DNA from: an uncultured Phascolarctobacterium sp.
GTDB taxonomy: Bacteria; Bacillota; Negativicutes; Acidaminococcales; Acidaminococcaceae
Direction of reading: 5' to 3'
DNA: 64,000 nt
Assembly (NCBI GenBank): GCA_949299135.1
Contig: CASFZG010000012.1
Coordinates: forward strand, 21,401 to 85,400
Part shown: in pieces, positions 43,410 through 51,643 of the stretch
Position numbering within the stretch: position 1 is the stretch's first letter
How the letters are laid out: each line of letters starts with the position of its first letter
Notes under the pieces: model-generated
What the model was told of the DNA's origin: nothing
Seen by the model: the letters and a program-made list of their open reading frames with translations, nothing else
Database searches by the model: none
Program-made: the position numbers and the translations under genes

Positions 43410-45953
43410 TTAGTTCTGAAGTTTTTGTTTTAAATCAGCTTCAAAAGCCTGTATTTCTTTTAAACAGATATCAAGCTTAGCAAATATATCTTCCTTGGAA
43501 AGATTTTCGCCAATAGCCATTGTCGTTGTTTTAAAAGGATTACGCCATTGCCAATTTTCTTTAGCAAATTTAGAAGGATAATATTCATTAATGCGATTAC
43601 AAATAGCCAAAAACTCTTTTGTAGCATTTCTTGAACTAAGGGAAAGTTGAATGTAAAAAGTCTTACCGGTACGGTTTACTATCTCGTAAAAGTAATGGTT
43701 ATCGGTATTCCAACCGCTCGGTGCATTAGGAATATCAGGTATAATTTTACTCATATCATCAGTAGTAAATCTGGTATAAGTACGATTACATTTAGCCAAA
43801 TTTTCATTTATATCTTTACATTTAACTACCCATTCTTTAAAAATAGTAGCTGTATCCATAAGCTCTGTTTCATTTTCTGTGTCTTTTAAATAGAATACCA
43901 AATCGGTCGGGTCAGCATTATACAAAGCAAATAAACGACGCAAAATTGAAATTTTTAAAGCCGTGCTTGTATTTTTTTCAATGTATATACCATCATCGAG
44001 CTTTAAAGCAGTACGCAATTTTTCTTCTTTACAGCTTACATAATTTGAAAGCTCTGGATAAAAACTACTATTATATGCTATGGCAGAAAGTACGCTTCTA
44101 TCTTTTTGATGCATAAATTGCACAACATGTTCCACCATATCGGCCCAGCTGCTTACTGACTGCTCAGCATTCTGATAGCTATATTTCACAATATTTCTTC
44201 CGGTCAATTCAACATTTTCGTCATCCAATGTACAAGAATAAAACTCTTTCTTTACCGGTACAAAATCAGTTTGTGGATAAGCCCAAATTTTATTTGCCAA
44301 AGAAATCATTTCTTCATTGCGTTCTTCTAATTCATGTAAACCCCAAGATGTTTTAGAAGAAATTTTTTGATTCATTTTTAAGCCGCTGTTTTTATAACCG
44401 CCATCTTTGGCGTTCAGCTTTTCAGTAAAAGTTTTATTGCTAAGATTAGGGTTATATCCAGTTAATGTTAAATTCGCCAGCCGGTGAAGCCATGTTGAAT
44501 GAATTTCCAAAGCATTCTCTCCGAGAGTTTCTATCCATGCCGGAGTAAGGTGCTGTGGCATAATATGTTCAATAGTATATACATTATTATCTAAATGGGT
44601 ATATACATCTTTTGTTTCAACAGTACCATAGTTTTCAAAACGTTCAAAAAGATATGCCTTATATTTACCACGCATCTGATATATCTGTTTAGTAGATAAG
44701 GCAGTACTAAATTCCTCATCATTAGGAAAACGTCCACTATCTTTTTTGGATAATAAAGTATAAATAAACTTTTGAACATAATCGTCGGTTGTATTATCAT
44801 ATCTTAAAATTTCTTTATTGAGATTGAGAAAAATTTTATTTAAAGCATTAGTTGGAACATCACAAATGTTCCTGCGGAAAAGATAATTTTCGATAATAAT
44901 AAATACCTGTAACACATCATCTGCCGTTAATTTATTATCTTCATTCAATCGTAAAATTTCCATCAAAAACGGACGCGTAACAACAATTTCAAGACGCATC
45001 ATTCTATATAAACAATCATCTAATTTTTTATTATCCAAACCGCTCTTACAAACACGTAATTTTTCAAATAAACGTGCATAACCGCGCAAATCTTTCAATA
45101 CATCTTCTATCGGAAGATGCGCATTTTCTACGTATTCTTTAAAATCCTGATAAACATTACTAATCGTTGGCGTTATTTGCCTTTTAATACTAAGATAATC
45201 CCTTACAAAACTACTAACATCATTACCAACACTTTGTTCTATTTTGGACCAGTATGTATCATAAAGTTTATTTTGTTCCTTGGGTAGCTGTCCCATCAGA
45301 ACATAGTTTCTAATTTTATCACCTTCTGTTAAAGCAAGACCTGTTGAGTTAAGACTTTCAAATATAAGCTGTGCATTATCACTGTAATCTAATGTAATAC
45401 TAATAATTTCTAATTTCCCTATTGCCCGATATAAATCATCTACTGACACTTCCTGTTTCATAAGTTGCTCGCAAAAGAAACGGTAGTTTAAAGTTAAATT
45501 TGAAGCTGGGACAAAATCATCTCCTTCAAAAAGTTTTTTCAATGCATCACTGTCACTTTTTACCGGATGTAATTTTATTTTATCATCTTCATTAGCCCAA
45601 GGAGAAATTAGAAAACGTTGTTTAATTTGCTCATCGAGTTTTTCTTCAACAGCAGAAATTATTTTCTGTTCCAGAAGATTACTGATTGCTAAAAGTAAAA
45701 GTGTAACTGTCGTTAATCTTTGTTGTCCATCAATAATATAATATTCTATCTTGCTACCATTCGCTGTTACCGCAGAAACTATGCTACCAAAAAAATGACT
45801 TTCTCTTTTATCCCTTATTATTTTCTTTAAATCTTCATATAATTGCCTGCAATTTTCCTGCTTCCAATTATATTTTCTTTGGTAAACAGGAATTATATAA
45901 CGCTTATCTGCGCCCTCCATAAAATTCGTCATTTTTGTTTCTGAACCTTTCAT
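43410..45953 (-). CDS. DUF262/DUF1524 protein, GmrSD-like type IV restriction candidate
   Basis: An 847-residue protein. The N-terminal DUF262 domain has IPVYQRKYNWKQ and the IIDGQQRLTTVTLLL motif proposed to bind nucleotide. The middle DUF1524 domain has the HNH-like EHIMPQHLTPAW...LHRLANLTLTGYN. A C-terminal region of about 250 residues is unassigned but includes an FYIQLSL-type stretch seen in restriction-associated proteins. Known GmrSD enzymes cut modified phage DNA. I take ATG 45953, ten bases after AGGAGG, over a TTG three codons upstream. Codon use is much more AT-rich than in flanking genes, suggesting transfer. It has its own promoter with an operator-like palindrome. Confidence 0.82.
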   Translation of the reverse strand: MKGSETKMTNFMEGADKRYIIPVYQRKYNWKQENCRQLYEDLKKIIRDKRESHFFGSIVSAVTANGSKIEYYIIDGQQRLTTVTLLLLAISNLLEQKIISAVEEKLDEQIKQRFLISPWANEDDKIKLHPVKSDSDALKKLFEGDDFVPASNLTLNYRFFCEQLMKQEVSVDDLYRAIGKLEIISITLDYSDNAQLIFESLNSTGLALTEGDKIRNYVLMGQLPKEQNKLYDTYWSKIEQSVGNDVSSFVRDYLSIKRQITPTISNVYQDFKEYVENAHLPIEDVLKDLRGYARLFEKLRVCKSGLDNKKLDDCLYRMMRLEIVVTRPFLMEILRLNEDNKLTADDVLQVFIIIENYLFRRNICDVPTNALNKIFLNLNKEILRYDNTTDDYVQKFIYTLLSKKDSGRFPNDEEFSTALSTKQIYQMRGKYKAYLFERFENYGTVETKDVYTHLDNNVYTIEHIMPQHLTPAWIETLGENALEIHSTWLHRLANLTLTGYNPNLSNKTFTEKLNAKDGGYKNSGLKMNQKISSKTSWGLHELEERNEEMISLANKIWAYPQTDFVPVKKEFYSCTLDDENVELTGRNIVKYSYQNAEQSVSSWADMVEHVVQFMHQKDRSVLSAIAYNSSFYPELSNYVSCKEEKLRTALKLDDGIYIEKNTSTALKISILRRLFALYNADPTDLVFYLKDTENETELMDTATIFKEWVVKCKDINENLAKCNRTYTRFTTDDMSKIIPDIPNAPSGWNTDNHYFYEIVNRTGKTFYIQLSLSSRNATKEFLAICNRINEYYPSKFAKENWQWRNPFKTTTMAIGENLSKEDIFAKLDICLKEIQAFEADLKQKLQN

Positions 45954-46030
45954 CGAATACAATCCTCCTACCTTTATAAGACAAACAGATATTTATATTA
46001 AGCTACTATTTAACTTCACCATCGTTTGTA

Positions 46031-46048
46031 AGTATGTTAATACATACT
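46031..46048. promoter_or_regulatory. 18-bp palindrome at the DUF262 gene start site (operator candidate)
   Basis: AGTATGT-TAAT-ACATACT, 7-bp perfect arms, lies just downstream of the -10 box of the minus-strand promoter and covers the predicted transcription start. Confidence 0.5.
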
Positions 46049-46051
46049 ATA

Positions 46052-46080
46052 ATTATAATTTGAACGCTAATCTAATTCAA
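46052..46080 (-). promoter_or_regulatory. Promoter of the DUF262 gene
   Basis: -35 TTGAAT and -10 TATAAT are 17 bases apart on the minus strand. Confidence 0.75.
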
Positions 46081-46139
46081 GTTTTCACATTTATTCGCCT
46101 GTTAACCAATCATTATGAAGCTGTTGGCTATTCAATAGA

Positions 46140-46168
46140 TTGCTATCAGCAAACCTTTCTGTTATAAT
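46140..46168 (+). promoter_or_regulatory. Promoter of the RelB-YoeB module
   Basis: -35 TTGCTA and -10 TATAAT are 17 bases apart, 23 bases ahead of the antitoxin start. Confidence 0.75.
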
Positions 46169-46191
46169 TAGCAGTGAAGGGAGTTGATACT

Positions 46192-46461
46192 ATGTCTAAA
46201 GCAATCGCTGTTGCCAGCGCAAAAATGGATAAGGATTTAAAAGAAAATACCGAAAGAATTTTTAAAAGCATGGGCTTAACCGCAACCACTGCCATAACTT
46301 TATTTTACAAAGCCGTATCCATGCAAAACAAAATCCCTTTTGAAATCGTCGGCGACCCTTTTTACAGCCCCGAAAACATGCTCAGACTGCAAAAATCAAT
46401 TCAGCAATTAGAAACTACCGGCGGCACTCCGCACGAACTGATTGAGGTGGACGATGATTAA
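46192..46461 (+). CDS. relB: RelB/DinJ-family antitoxin
   Basis: An 89-residue antitoxin with an N-terminal ribbon-helix-helix DNA-binding fold (RIFKSMGLTATTAITLFYKAVSMQNKIPFEI) and a C-terminal toxin-wrapping segment. I start it at ATG 46192 after GAAGGGAG. It should neutralise the toxin encoded next and repress their shared promoter. The overlap of 8 bases with the toxin gene ensures coupled synthesis. Confidence 0.9.
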   Translation: MSKAIAVASAKMDKDLKENTERIFKSMGLTATTAITLFYKAVSMQNKIPFEIVGDPFYSPENMLRLQKSIQQLETTGGTPHELIEVDDD

Positions 46462-46717
46462 AATCTGGTCTGACGATGCATGGCAGGATTATTTATACTG
46501 GCAAACACAAGATAAGAAAACTTTGCGAAGAATCAATATGTTAATTGAAGATATTGACCGTAACGGTTATAACGGCATCGGCAAGGCTGAACCTTTGAAA
46601 TACGGTTTTTCAGGTTACTGGAGCAAACGTACTGACAAGGATAACAGATTGGTTTTCAAAATTGAAGGCAATGCACTGCGGATAGCTCAATGCGGTTCAC
46701 ATTACCGCGACAAATAA
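46454..46717 (+). CDS. yoeB: YoeB/Txe-family mRNA interferase toxin
   Basis: An 87-residue ribosome-dependent mRNA endonuclease. The family's catalytic residues are all present: Glu in GKAEPLKYG, Arg in DNRLVF and His-Tyr in GSHYRDK near the C-terminus. GAGGTGG lies before ATG 46454. Pairing with a RelB/DinJ rather than a YefM antitoxin is known in Firmicutes but differs from the E. coli arrangement. Confidence 0.92.
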   Translation: MIKIWSDDAWQDYLYWQTQDKKTLRRINMLIEDIDRNGYNGIGKAEPLKYGFSGYWSKRTDKDNRLVFKIEGNALRIAQCGSHYRDK

Positions 46718-46719
46718 AC

Positions 46720-46764
46720 AAGCCATTCCCATCATAATAAGTGATGGAAATGGCTTTTTCTTTT
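46720..46764. terminator. Terminator after the toxin-antitoxin pair
   Basis: Stem AGCCATTCCCATCA/TGATGGAAATGGCT with one mismatch, then TTTTTCTTTT. The convergent MerR-like gene ends three bases later. Confidence 0.85.
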
Positions 46765-46766
46765 CC

Positions 46767-47123
46767 TCATTTGGCTTTGTTATTTTTTTGTATCTCGTAA
46801 CGCAGGTAATTAAGCCTGTCCAGCTGTTTTTCGCGGAAGTGGATTTCATCCAGCATATTGCTGCGCTTCTGGTTAAGCATTTGCAGGCGCGCCGTATCGC
46901 TGTCCTTGCCTTCCACCAGCAGCTTCATGTAATTTTCAATCTCGTCCGTGGCAAAGCCGATGTCGTGCAGCGTCATAATCAGGCTCAGGCGTTCAATGTC
47001 GGTGTCATCGTACTGCCACGCGCCCATTACTTTTTTGACAGCGCCGCACAAACCCCAGCTTTCGTACTCGCGCAAAATTTCCAGCGGTATATTGTATCGT
47101 TCACTTGCTTCGTAGATAGTCAT
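46767..47123 (-). CDS. MerR-family regulator, NmlR/AdhR-like
   Basis: A 118-residue regulator. The winged-helix N-terminus reads TIYEASERYNIPLEILREYESWGLC, where family members usually have a LRYYE motif, so the HTH is somewhat diverged. The C-terminal helix ARLQMLNQKRSNMLDEIHFREKQLDRLNYLRYEI matches the dimerisation helix of NmlR/AdhR proteins that sense aldehydes and other electrophiles. I place the start at ATG 47123, with GAGGTG six bases upstream; ATGs at 47141 and 47150 are possible. A MerR-type promoter stands in front of the exported enzyme cluster about 7 kb away. Confidence 0.78.
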   Translation of the reverse strand: MTIYEASERYNIPLEILREYESWGLCGAVKKVMGAWQYDDTDIERLSLIMTLHDIGFATDEIENYMKLLVEGKDSDTARLQMLNQKRSNMLDEIHFREKQLDRLNYLRYEIQKNNKAK

Positions 47124-47151
47124 CCCTTTCACCTCGCTCATCACATTCACC

Positions 47152-47190
47152 GCAATAAAAAATGCAGGTGCAATTTCTTACACCTACATT
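47152..47190 (-). terminator. Terminator of the LysR gene
   Basis: Minus-strand stem AATGTAGGTG/CACCTGCATT with one mismatch is followed by TTTTATT. It lies between lysR and the MerR-like gene, close enough to the latter to overlap its control region. Confidence 0.65.
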
Positions 47191-47220
47191 GTATTATGCG
47201 TATTAAAAATAATCTAATAC

Positions 47221-48114
47221 CTATATTTTATTGCTGCCCATGCCTGCAATGTATGAGCGGATGTCCTTGATAAACTCCTCCACCGCCGGCGTCATCCGCT
47301 GGCTTTTCTTCCATGCCAGCACCGCGCCCGTTTTAAGCGCGGGCGTAAAAGGCACAAAGCGCAAATCGTCATAATAAAGGTTGCCCATATCAAAGCACAA
47401 TGCCGCACCGACACCGCTGCGCACCATCAGGGCCGCGTTTAAAATCAGCGAATAAACAGCGGCAATTTCCATATTATTGGCATAATCGCCAAACCAGTTG
47501 TTCATTTCGTTCTGCGTCAGCTCGCGCTTAACCATTATCAGCGGCACACCTGCCAAATCCTGCGGGCGCACAGCCGTTTTTGCCGCCAGCGGCGAATCAG
47601 CCCTTACCAGCACGCCCCATTCTTCTTTTTGCGGCAGGCGGATAAATTCGTACTTACTGATGTCCACTGGCTCTACCAGAAGGCCGATGTCCAACAGCCC
47701 GTTTTCAATGCGCTCCTTCACGTCATCGGCAATGGCCGTGTAAACATTAAAGCGCACCAGCGGATATTTTTGCCGGAACGCCGCCATAACCTCCGCCAGC
47801 ACTGCCATATTGCGCGTTTCACCGCAGCCGATAGCAATCTCGCCCATCAGGCTGCCCTCACGGCGCGACACTTCCCGTTCGGTGCGTTCCGTCAGTTCCA
47901 AAATTTCCTGCGCGCGGCGCTTTAACAGCATACCCTCGTCCGTCAGCGTAATGCGGTGGCTGGTGCGGTAAAACAGTTTTACGTTCAGCTCGTCCTCCAG
48001 CTGCATCAGCTGGCGCGATAAGGTCGGCTGCGTAACGTGCAGCAGGTTCGCCGCCCGCGTGATGTTTTCTTCGCGCGCTACCATTAAAAAGTATTTTAAA
48101 ATGCGTAATTCCAT
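47221..48114 (-). CDS. LysR-family transcriptional regulator
   Basis: A 297-residue LysR regulator with N-terminal HTH (FLMVAREENITRAANLLHVTQPTLSRQLMQLE) and effector domain. I prefer ATG 48114 (GGTGG five bases upstream) to a GTG three codons earlier. No divergent partner is present: a tRNA lies upstream. Its target could be the exported cluster, since similar LysR genes often accompany CMD, cupin and cyclophilin-like genes, but the distance makes this only a guess. Confidence 0.88.
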   Translation of the reverse strand: MELRILKYFLMVAREENITRAANLLHVTQPTLSRQLMQLEDELNVKLFYRTSHRITLTDEGMLLKRRAQEILELTERTEREVSRREGSLMGEIAIGCGETRNMAVLAEVMAAFRQKYPLVRFNVYTAIADDVKERIENGLLDIGLLVEPVDISKYEFIRLPQKEEWGVLVRADSPLAAKTAVRPQDLAGVPLIMVKRELTQNEMNNWFGDYANNMEIAAVYSLILNAALMVRSGVGAALCFDMGNLYYDDLRFVPFTPALKTGAVLAWKKSQRMTPAVEEFIKDIRSYIAGMGSNKI

Positions 48115-48243
48115 TTTTGCCACCTGCCTTGCGTTACCTGTATATATTTATTTTAAAAAATTTTGCGCCTTTGCGCAAGTTGAAACAAACTCCAGCAACC
48201 TGTTGCTCCCGGTACACGCTGATTGGTTGCTCCCATTAAAAAC

Positions 48244-48279
48244 ACAAAAAAACGCTGTACCCGCATGGATACAGCGTTT
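48244..48279 (-). terminator. Terminator of tRNA-Lys
   Basis: Minus-strand stem AAACGCTGTA/TACAGCGTTT followed by TTTTG. A closely similar hairpin ends dnaB at 63.6 kb. Confidence 0.85.
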
Positions 48280-48293
48280 AGCAGATAAAAAAA

Positions 48294-48369
48294 TGGTGAT
48301 CCACCCGAGACTCGAACTCGGGACACCCTGATTAAAAGTCAGGTGCTCTACCGACTGAGCTAGTGGATC
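48294..48369 (-). tRNA. tRNA-Lys (anticodon TTT)
   Basis: A 76-nt cloverleaf: acceptor GATCCAC/GTGGATC, D arm GCTC...GAGC, anticodon stem CCTGA/TCAGG with loop CTTTTAA, T arm CCGAG/CTCGG with loop TTCGAGT, discriminator A and an encoded CCA. Confidence 0.95.
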
Positions 48370-48412
48370 ACGTCCGTCGCTTCAACGTCAAGCCCGTTTC
48401 AGCAACATAAAT

Positions 48413-48441
48413 ATTATACAAACCACACAACCAATTGTCAA
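48413..48441 (-). promoter_or_regulatory. Consensus promoter of tRNA-Lys
   Basis: -35 TTGACA and -10 TATAAT, both perfect, are 17 bases apart on the minus strand. Confidence 0.9.
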
Positions 48442-48700
48442 GCGTTTTGCCGCAATTTATTTTAAAAATTTTCGCGGCGCGCCGCCTTTTATAAAGATTG
48501 CCCAAAGCTGTTTACAAAATTGAAAAAAGGTGTATTATATACTATGGTGTAAGCAAAAGCTAACCTGTGATGATTTTTTCTTCCGCGTTATGGTTTTTAA
48601 CGCAAAATACTGGAAATTATGGCAAAACTGTGATAACATAGAAAGCAGACGCAAAAATAAGTTAGTAATAGCGAACACCGCCACATACGGAGGTTTTTAT
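48442..48700 (+). other. Leader region of the activase gene
   Basis: No gene is evident between tRNA-Lys and the activase start. A weak plus-strand promoter (TTTACA at 48511, TTATAT at 48535, 18-base spacing) would give a leader of roughly 150 bases. I see no recognised riboswitch in it. Confidence 0.4.
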
Positions 48701-51619
48701 ATGCAGATAGGTTTGGATATCGGCAGCACCACTGTTAAAATAGCCGTGCTGGATGATGCCGGAAAGCTGCTTTTCAGTAAATATGCCCGTCATGCCAGCC
48801 GCATTACGGAAACAATTAAAAATATTTTGGAAGAACTTGCAGCCGAAATGCCGTGGCTGAAAACTGCGCGCCTTGCTATCAGCGGCAGCGCAGGTATCGG
48901 CGTGGCGGAAGGCTGCGGTGTACAGTTTGTACAGGAAGTTTTTGCCGAAAAAATCTGTACGGAACGCCTGAACCCCGACACCGACGTTGTTATTGAGCTG
49001 GGCGGCGAGGACGCGAAGATTTTATTTTTAGGCCGCCACTTTGACGCGCGCATGAACGACAGCTGCGCGGGCGGCACGGGCGCCTTTATCGACCAGATGG
49101 CTTCGCTTTTAAACGTGCCGACGGAAGAACTTGATAAACTGGCCGCCACCGCCAAAACCAGATACACCATCGCCAGCCGCTGCGGCGTATTTGCCAAAAG
49201 CGACATCCAGCCGCTGCTGAACCAGGGCGCGGCAAAGAATGATTTGGCCGCCAGCATTCTGGACGCAGTTGCCAGCCAGGCAATAACCGGCCTTGCCAAA
49301 GGTCGTCCCATTAAGGGCAACGTGCTGTATCTCGGCGGGCCGCTGACTTTCTTCGGCTGCCTGCGCGCCAGCTTTGACAAAATTTTAAATTTAACCGGCA
49401 CCTGCCCGGATAACAGCTTATATTATGTGGCCATGGGCTGCGCCTTCTGCGCGGAAAACACGGTTGACCTGACGACGCTGATTGACAAAATGCGCGCCGC
49501 CGACGCCAACCGCGAGTTTGACCATCTGCCGCCGCTGTTTACCAGTGAAGAAGAATACAACGCCTTTATTGCGCGCCACACCCGCGACAACGTGCCGCGC
49601 GGCGATATCGCAACTGCTACGGAAGCATATCTCGGCATCGACAGCGGCAGCACCACCATTAAAATTGCCGCCGTTGCACCGGACGGCAAACTGCTGGATT
49701 CCTTCTACCAGAGCAACAAGGGTAATCCGGTTATCGCAGTGCGCGATTACCTGACCGATTTTTACAATAAATATCCCAACTGCAAAATCATCGCCAGCGC
49801 CGTTACCGGCTACGGTGAAGAACTGATAAAACACGCCTTCCGCGCCGATTACGGCATTGTGGAAACGATGGCGCACTTTATTGCCGCCAAAAGCCTGCTG
49901 CCTGACGTTGACTTTATTCTCGACATCGGCGGGCAGGACATTAAATGCTTAAAAATCCATAACGGCTGCATTGACAATATCTTTTTAAACGAAGCCTGCT
50001 CCAGCGGGTGCGGCAGCTTTTTGCAAACCTTTGCCGGTATTCTCGGCTACAGTGCGGAGGACTTTGCCAATATCGGCCTGTTTGCCGATAAACCGGTTGA
50101 CCTTGGCAGCCGCTGCACCGTGTTTATGAACAGCAACGTCAAACAGGCGCAGAAGGACGGCGCTTCCGTCGCCAACATCAGCGCCGGGCTGTGTATAAGC
50201 ATTGTTAAAAACGCGCTGTTTAAGGTTATCCGCCCCAGCAGCCCGGAAGATTTGGGCAAACACATTGTTGTGCAGGGCGGCACGTTTTTAAACAACTGCG
50301 TGCTGCGTGCCTTTGAGCAGGAGCTGAACCTTGAAGTGGTACGCCCGGACATTGCAGGGCTGATGGGTGCCTACGGCGCGGCGCTGTACGCACAGGAACG
50401 CCAACAAGTGCACGGCGGCGAATCCACCTTAATCAACGCAGAACAGTTAAAGAATTTCTCTCACACCGTTAAAACCGTAACCTGCGGTTTGTGCAATAAC
50501 CATTGCCATTTAACCGTCAACATTTTTGCAAGCGGCAAACCGTTTATCAGCGGCAACCGCTGCGAGCGCCCGGTAACGCACTGCGCGCCCAACGACAGCC
50601 TGAACCTGTACCGCTACAAACTGCAATTACTGGAAGAATTACGGTCCGTACCAGGCAAGCGAGGCAAAATCGGCCTGCCGCTGGGGCTGAACATGTACGA
50701 GCTGCTGCCGTTCTGGCATACCTTCTTTACCACGCTCGGCTTTGAAGTAATTACCAGCCCGATTAACGACAAAACCATCTTCCAGAAAGGGCAGAACACC
50801 ATCCCCAGCGACACTGTCTGCTACCCTGCCAAAATGATGCACGGGCATATCAAATGGCTGCTGGCACAGGGGCTGACGAGCATTTTCTACCCCTGCATGA
50901 CCTACAACGTCGATGAGGACACCTCGCAAAACTGCTACAACTGCCCGGTAGTCGCCTACTACCCGGAAGTTCTGGCAGCTAACATCGAAGAACTGAAAAG
51001 CATCCACTTCTTCTACGATTATTTAGGTCTTTTAAACAAAAAACGCCTGACCAAAGAGCTTTACAAAATGCTGCATCCCGCTTACGCGGATATAAGCGAA
51101 AAAGAGATTAAAAAAGCACTGACGCCTGCTTTTGACGCTTACCACGCTTTTGAGGACAAGGTTAAGGCGCAGGGCAAAAAGATTATTGAAGAAGCCCGCA
51201 GCAAAAACATGCCCATTGTGGTGCTGGCAGGGCGCCCGTACCACACCGACCCGAAAATCAACCACGGCATTGACCGCCTGATTACAGGCTTGGGCGCAGC
51301 ACTGGTCAGCGAAGATGCCGTTGCCGGTGAAATTCCGCGCAAGGATTTGAACGAAGACCTTGAAGTTTTGAACCAGTGGACCTACCATAGCCGGCTGTAC
51401 GCCGCCGCCAAATACACGGCGGAAAACAGCGATATGAACATGGTGCAGCTGGTAAGCTTCGGCTGCGGCTGCGACGCCATTACGGCCGACGAATGCCGCC
51501 GCATACTGGAAGAAAGCGATAAGATTTACACCGAAATCAAAATCGACGATATCGAAAACCTCGGCGCCGCGCGCATAAGGCTGCGCAGCCTGTTTGCAGC
51601 GCTGGGCTTTGAATGCTGA
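48701..51619 (+). CDS. Acyl-CoA dehydratase activase-related protein (two ASKHA domains plus DUF2229)
   Basis: A 972-residue protein related to the ATP-dependent activators of 2-hydroxyacyl-CoA dehydratases. It contains two BadF/BcrAD ASKHA ATPase domains, one from MQIGLDIGSTTVKIAVLD and one from about residue 310 (LGIDSGSTTIKIAAV), each with a Cys motif (SCAGGTGAFIDQM; ACSSGCGSFLQTF) that would help hold a bridging [4Fe-4S] cluster. A DUF2229 region with many Cys follows (VTCGLCNNHCHL, TVCYPAKMMHGH, YPCMTY, NCYNCP, SFGCGCDA). Start at 48701 after GGAGG. In many anaerobes this chain is fused to a dehydratase-like domain; here that part is the next gene. Substrate unknown. Confidence 0.85.
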   Translation: MQIGLDIGSTTVKIAVLDDAGKLLFSKYARHASRITETIKNILEELAAEMPWLKTARLAISGSAGIGVAEGCGVQFVQEVFAEKICTERLNPDTDVVIELGGEDAKILFLGRHFDARMNDSCAGGTGAFIDQMASLLNVPTEELDKLAATAKTRYTIASRCGVFAKSDIQPLLNQGAAKNDLAASILDAVASQAITGLAKGRPIKGNVLYLGGPLTFFGCLRASFDKILNLTGTCPDNSLYYVAMGCAFCAENTVDLTTLIDKMRAADANREFDHLPPLFTSEEEYNAFIARHTRDNVPRGDIATATEAYLGIDSGSTTIKIAAVAPDGKLLDSFYQSNKGNPVIAVRDYLTDFYNKYPNCKIIASAVTGYGEELIKHAFRADYGIVETMAHFIAAKSLLPDVDFILDIGGQDIKCLKIHNGCIDNIFLNEACSSGCGSFLQTFAGILGYSAEDFANIGLFADKPVDLGSRCTVFMNSNVKQAQKDGASVANISAGLCISIVKNALFKVIRPSSPEDLGKHIVVQGGTFLNNCVLRAFEQELNLEVVRPDIAGLMGAYGAALYAQERQQVHGGESTLINAEQLKNFSHTVKTVTCGLCNNHCHLTVNIFASGKPFISGNRCERPVTHCAPNDSLNLYRYKLQLLEELRSVPGKRGKIGLPLGLNMYELLPFWHTFFTTLGFEVITSPINDKTIFQKGQNTIPSDTVCYPAKMMHGHIKWLLAQGLTSIFYPCMTYNVDEDTSQNCYNCPVVAYYPEVLAANIEELKSIHFFYDYLGLLNKKRLTKELYKMLHPAYADISEKEIKKALTPAFDAYHAFEDKVKAQGKKIIEEARSKNMPIVVLAGRPYHTDPKINHGIDRLITGLGAALVSEDAVAGEIPRKDLNEDLEVLNQWTYHSRLYAAAKYTAENSDMNMVQLVSFGCGCDAITADECRRILEESDKIYTEIKIDDIENLGAARIRLRSLFAALGFEC

Positions 51620-51643
51620 AATATTTTTGAAGGAGCAATTTTT

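Noticed and set aside
48294..48369. tRNA-Lys as attachment site for an integrated element
   Set aside because: No integrase gene and no duplicated tRNA 3' end were found on either side within the window.
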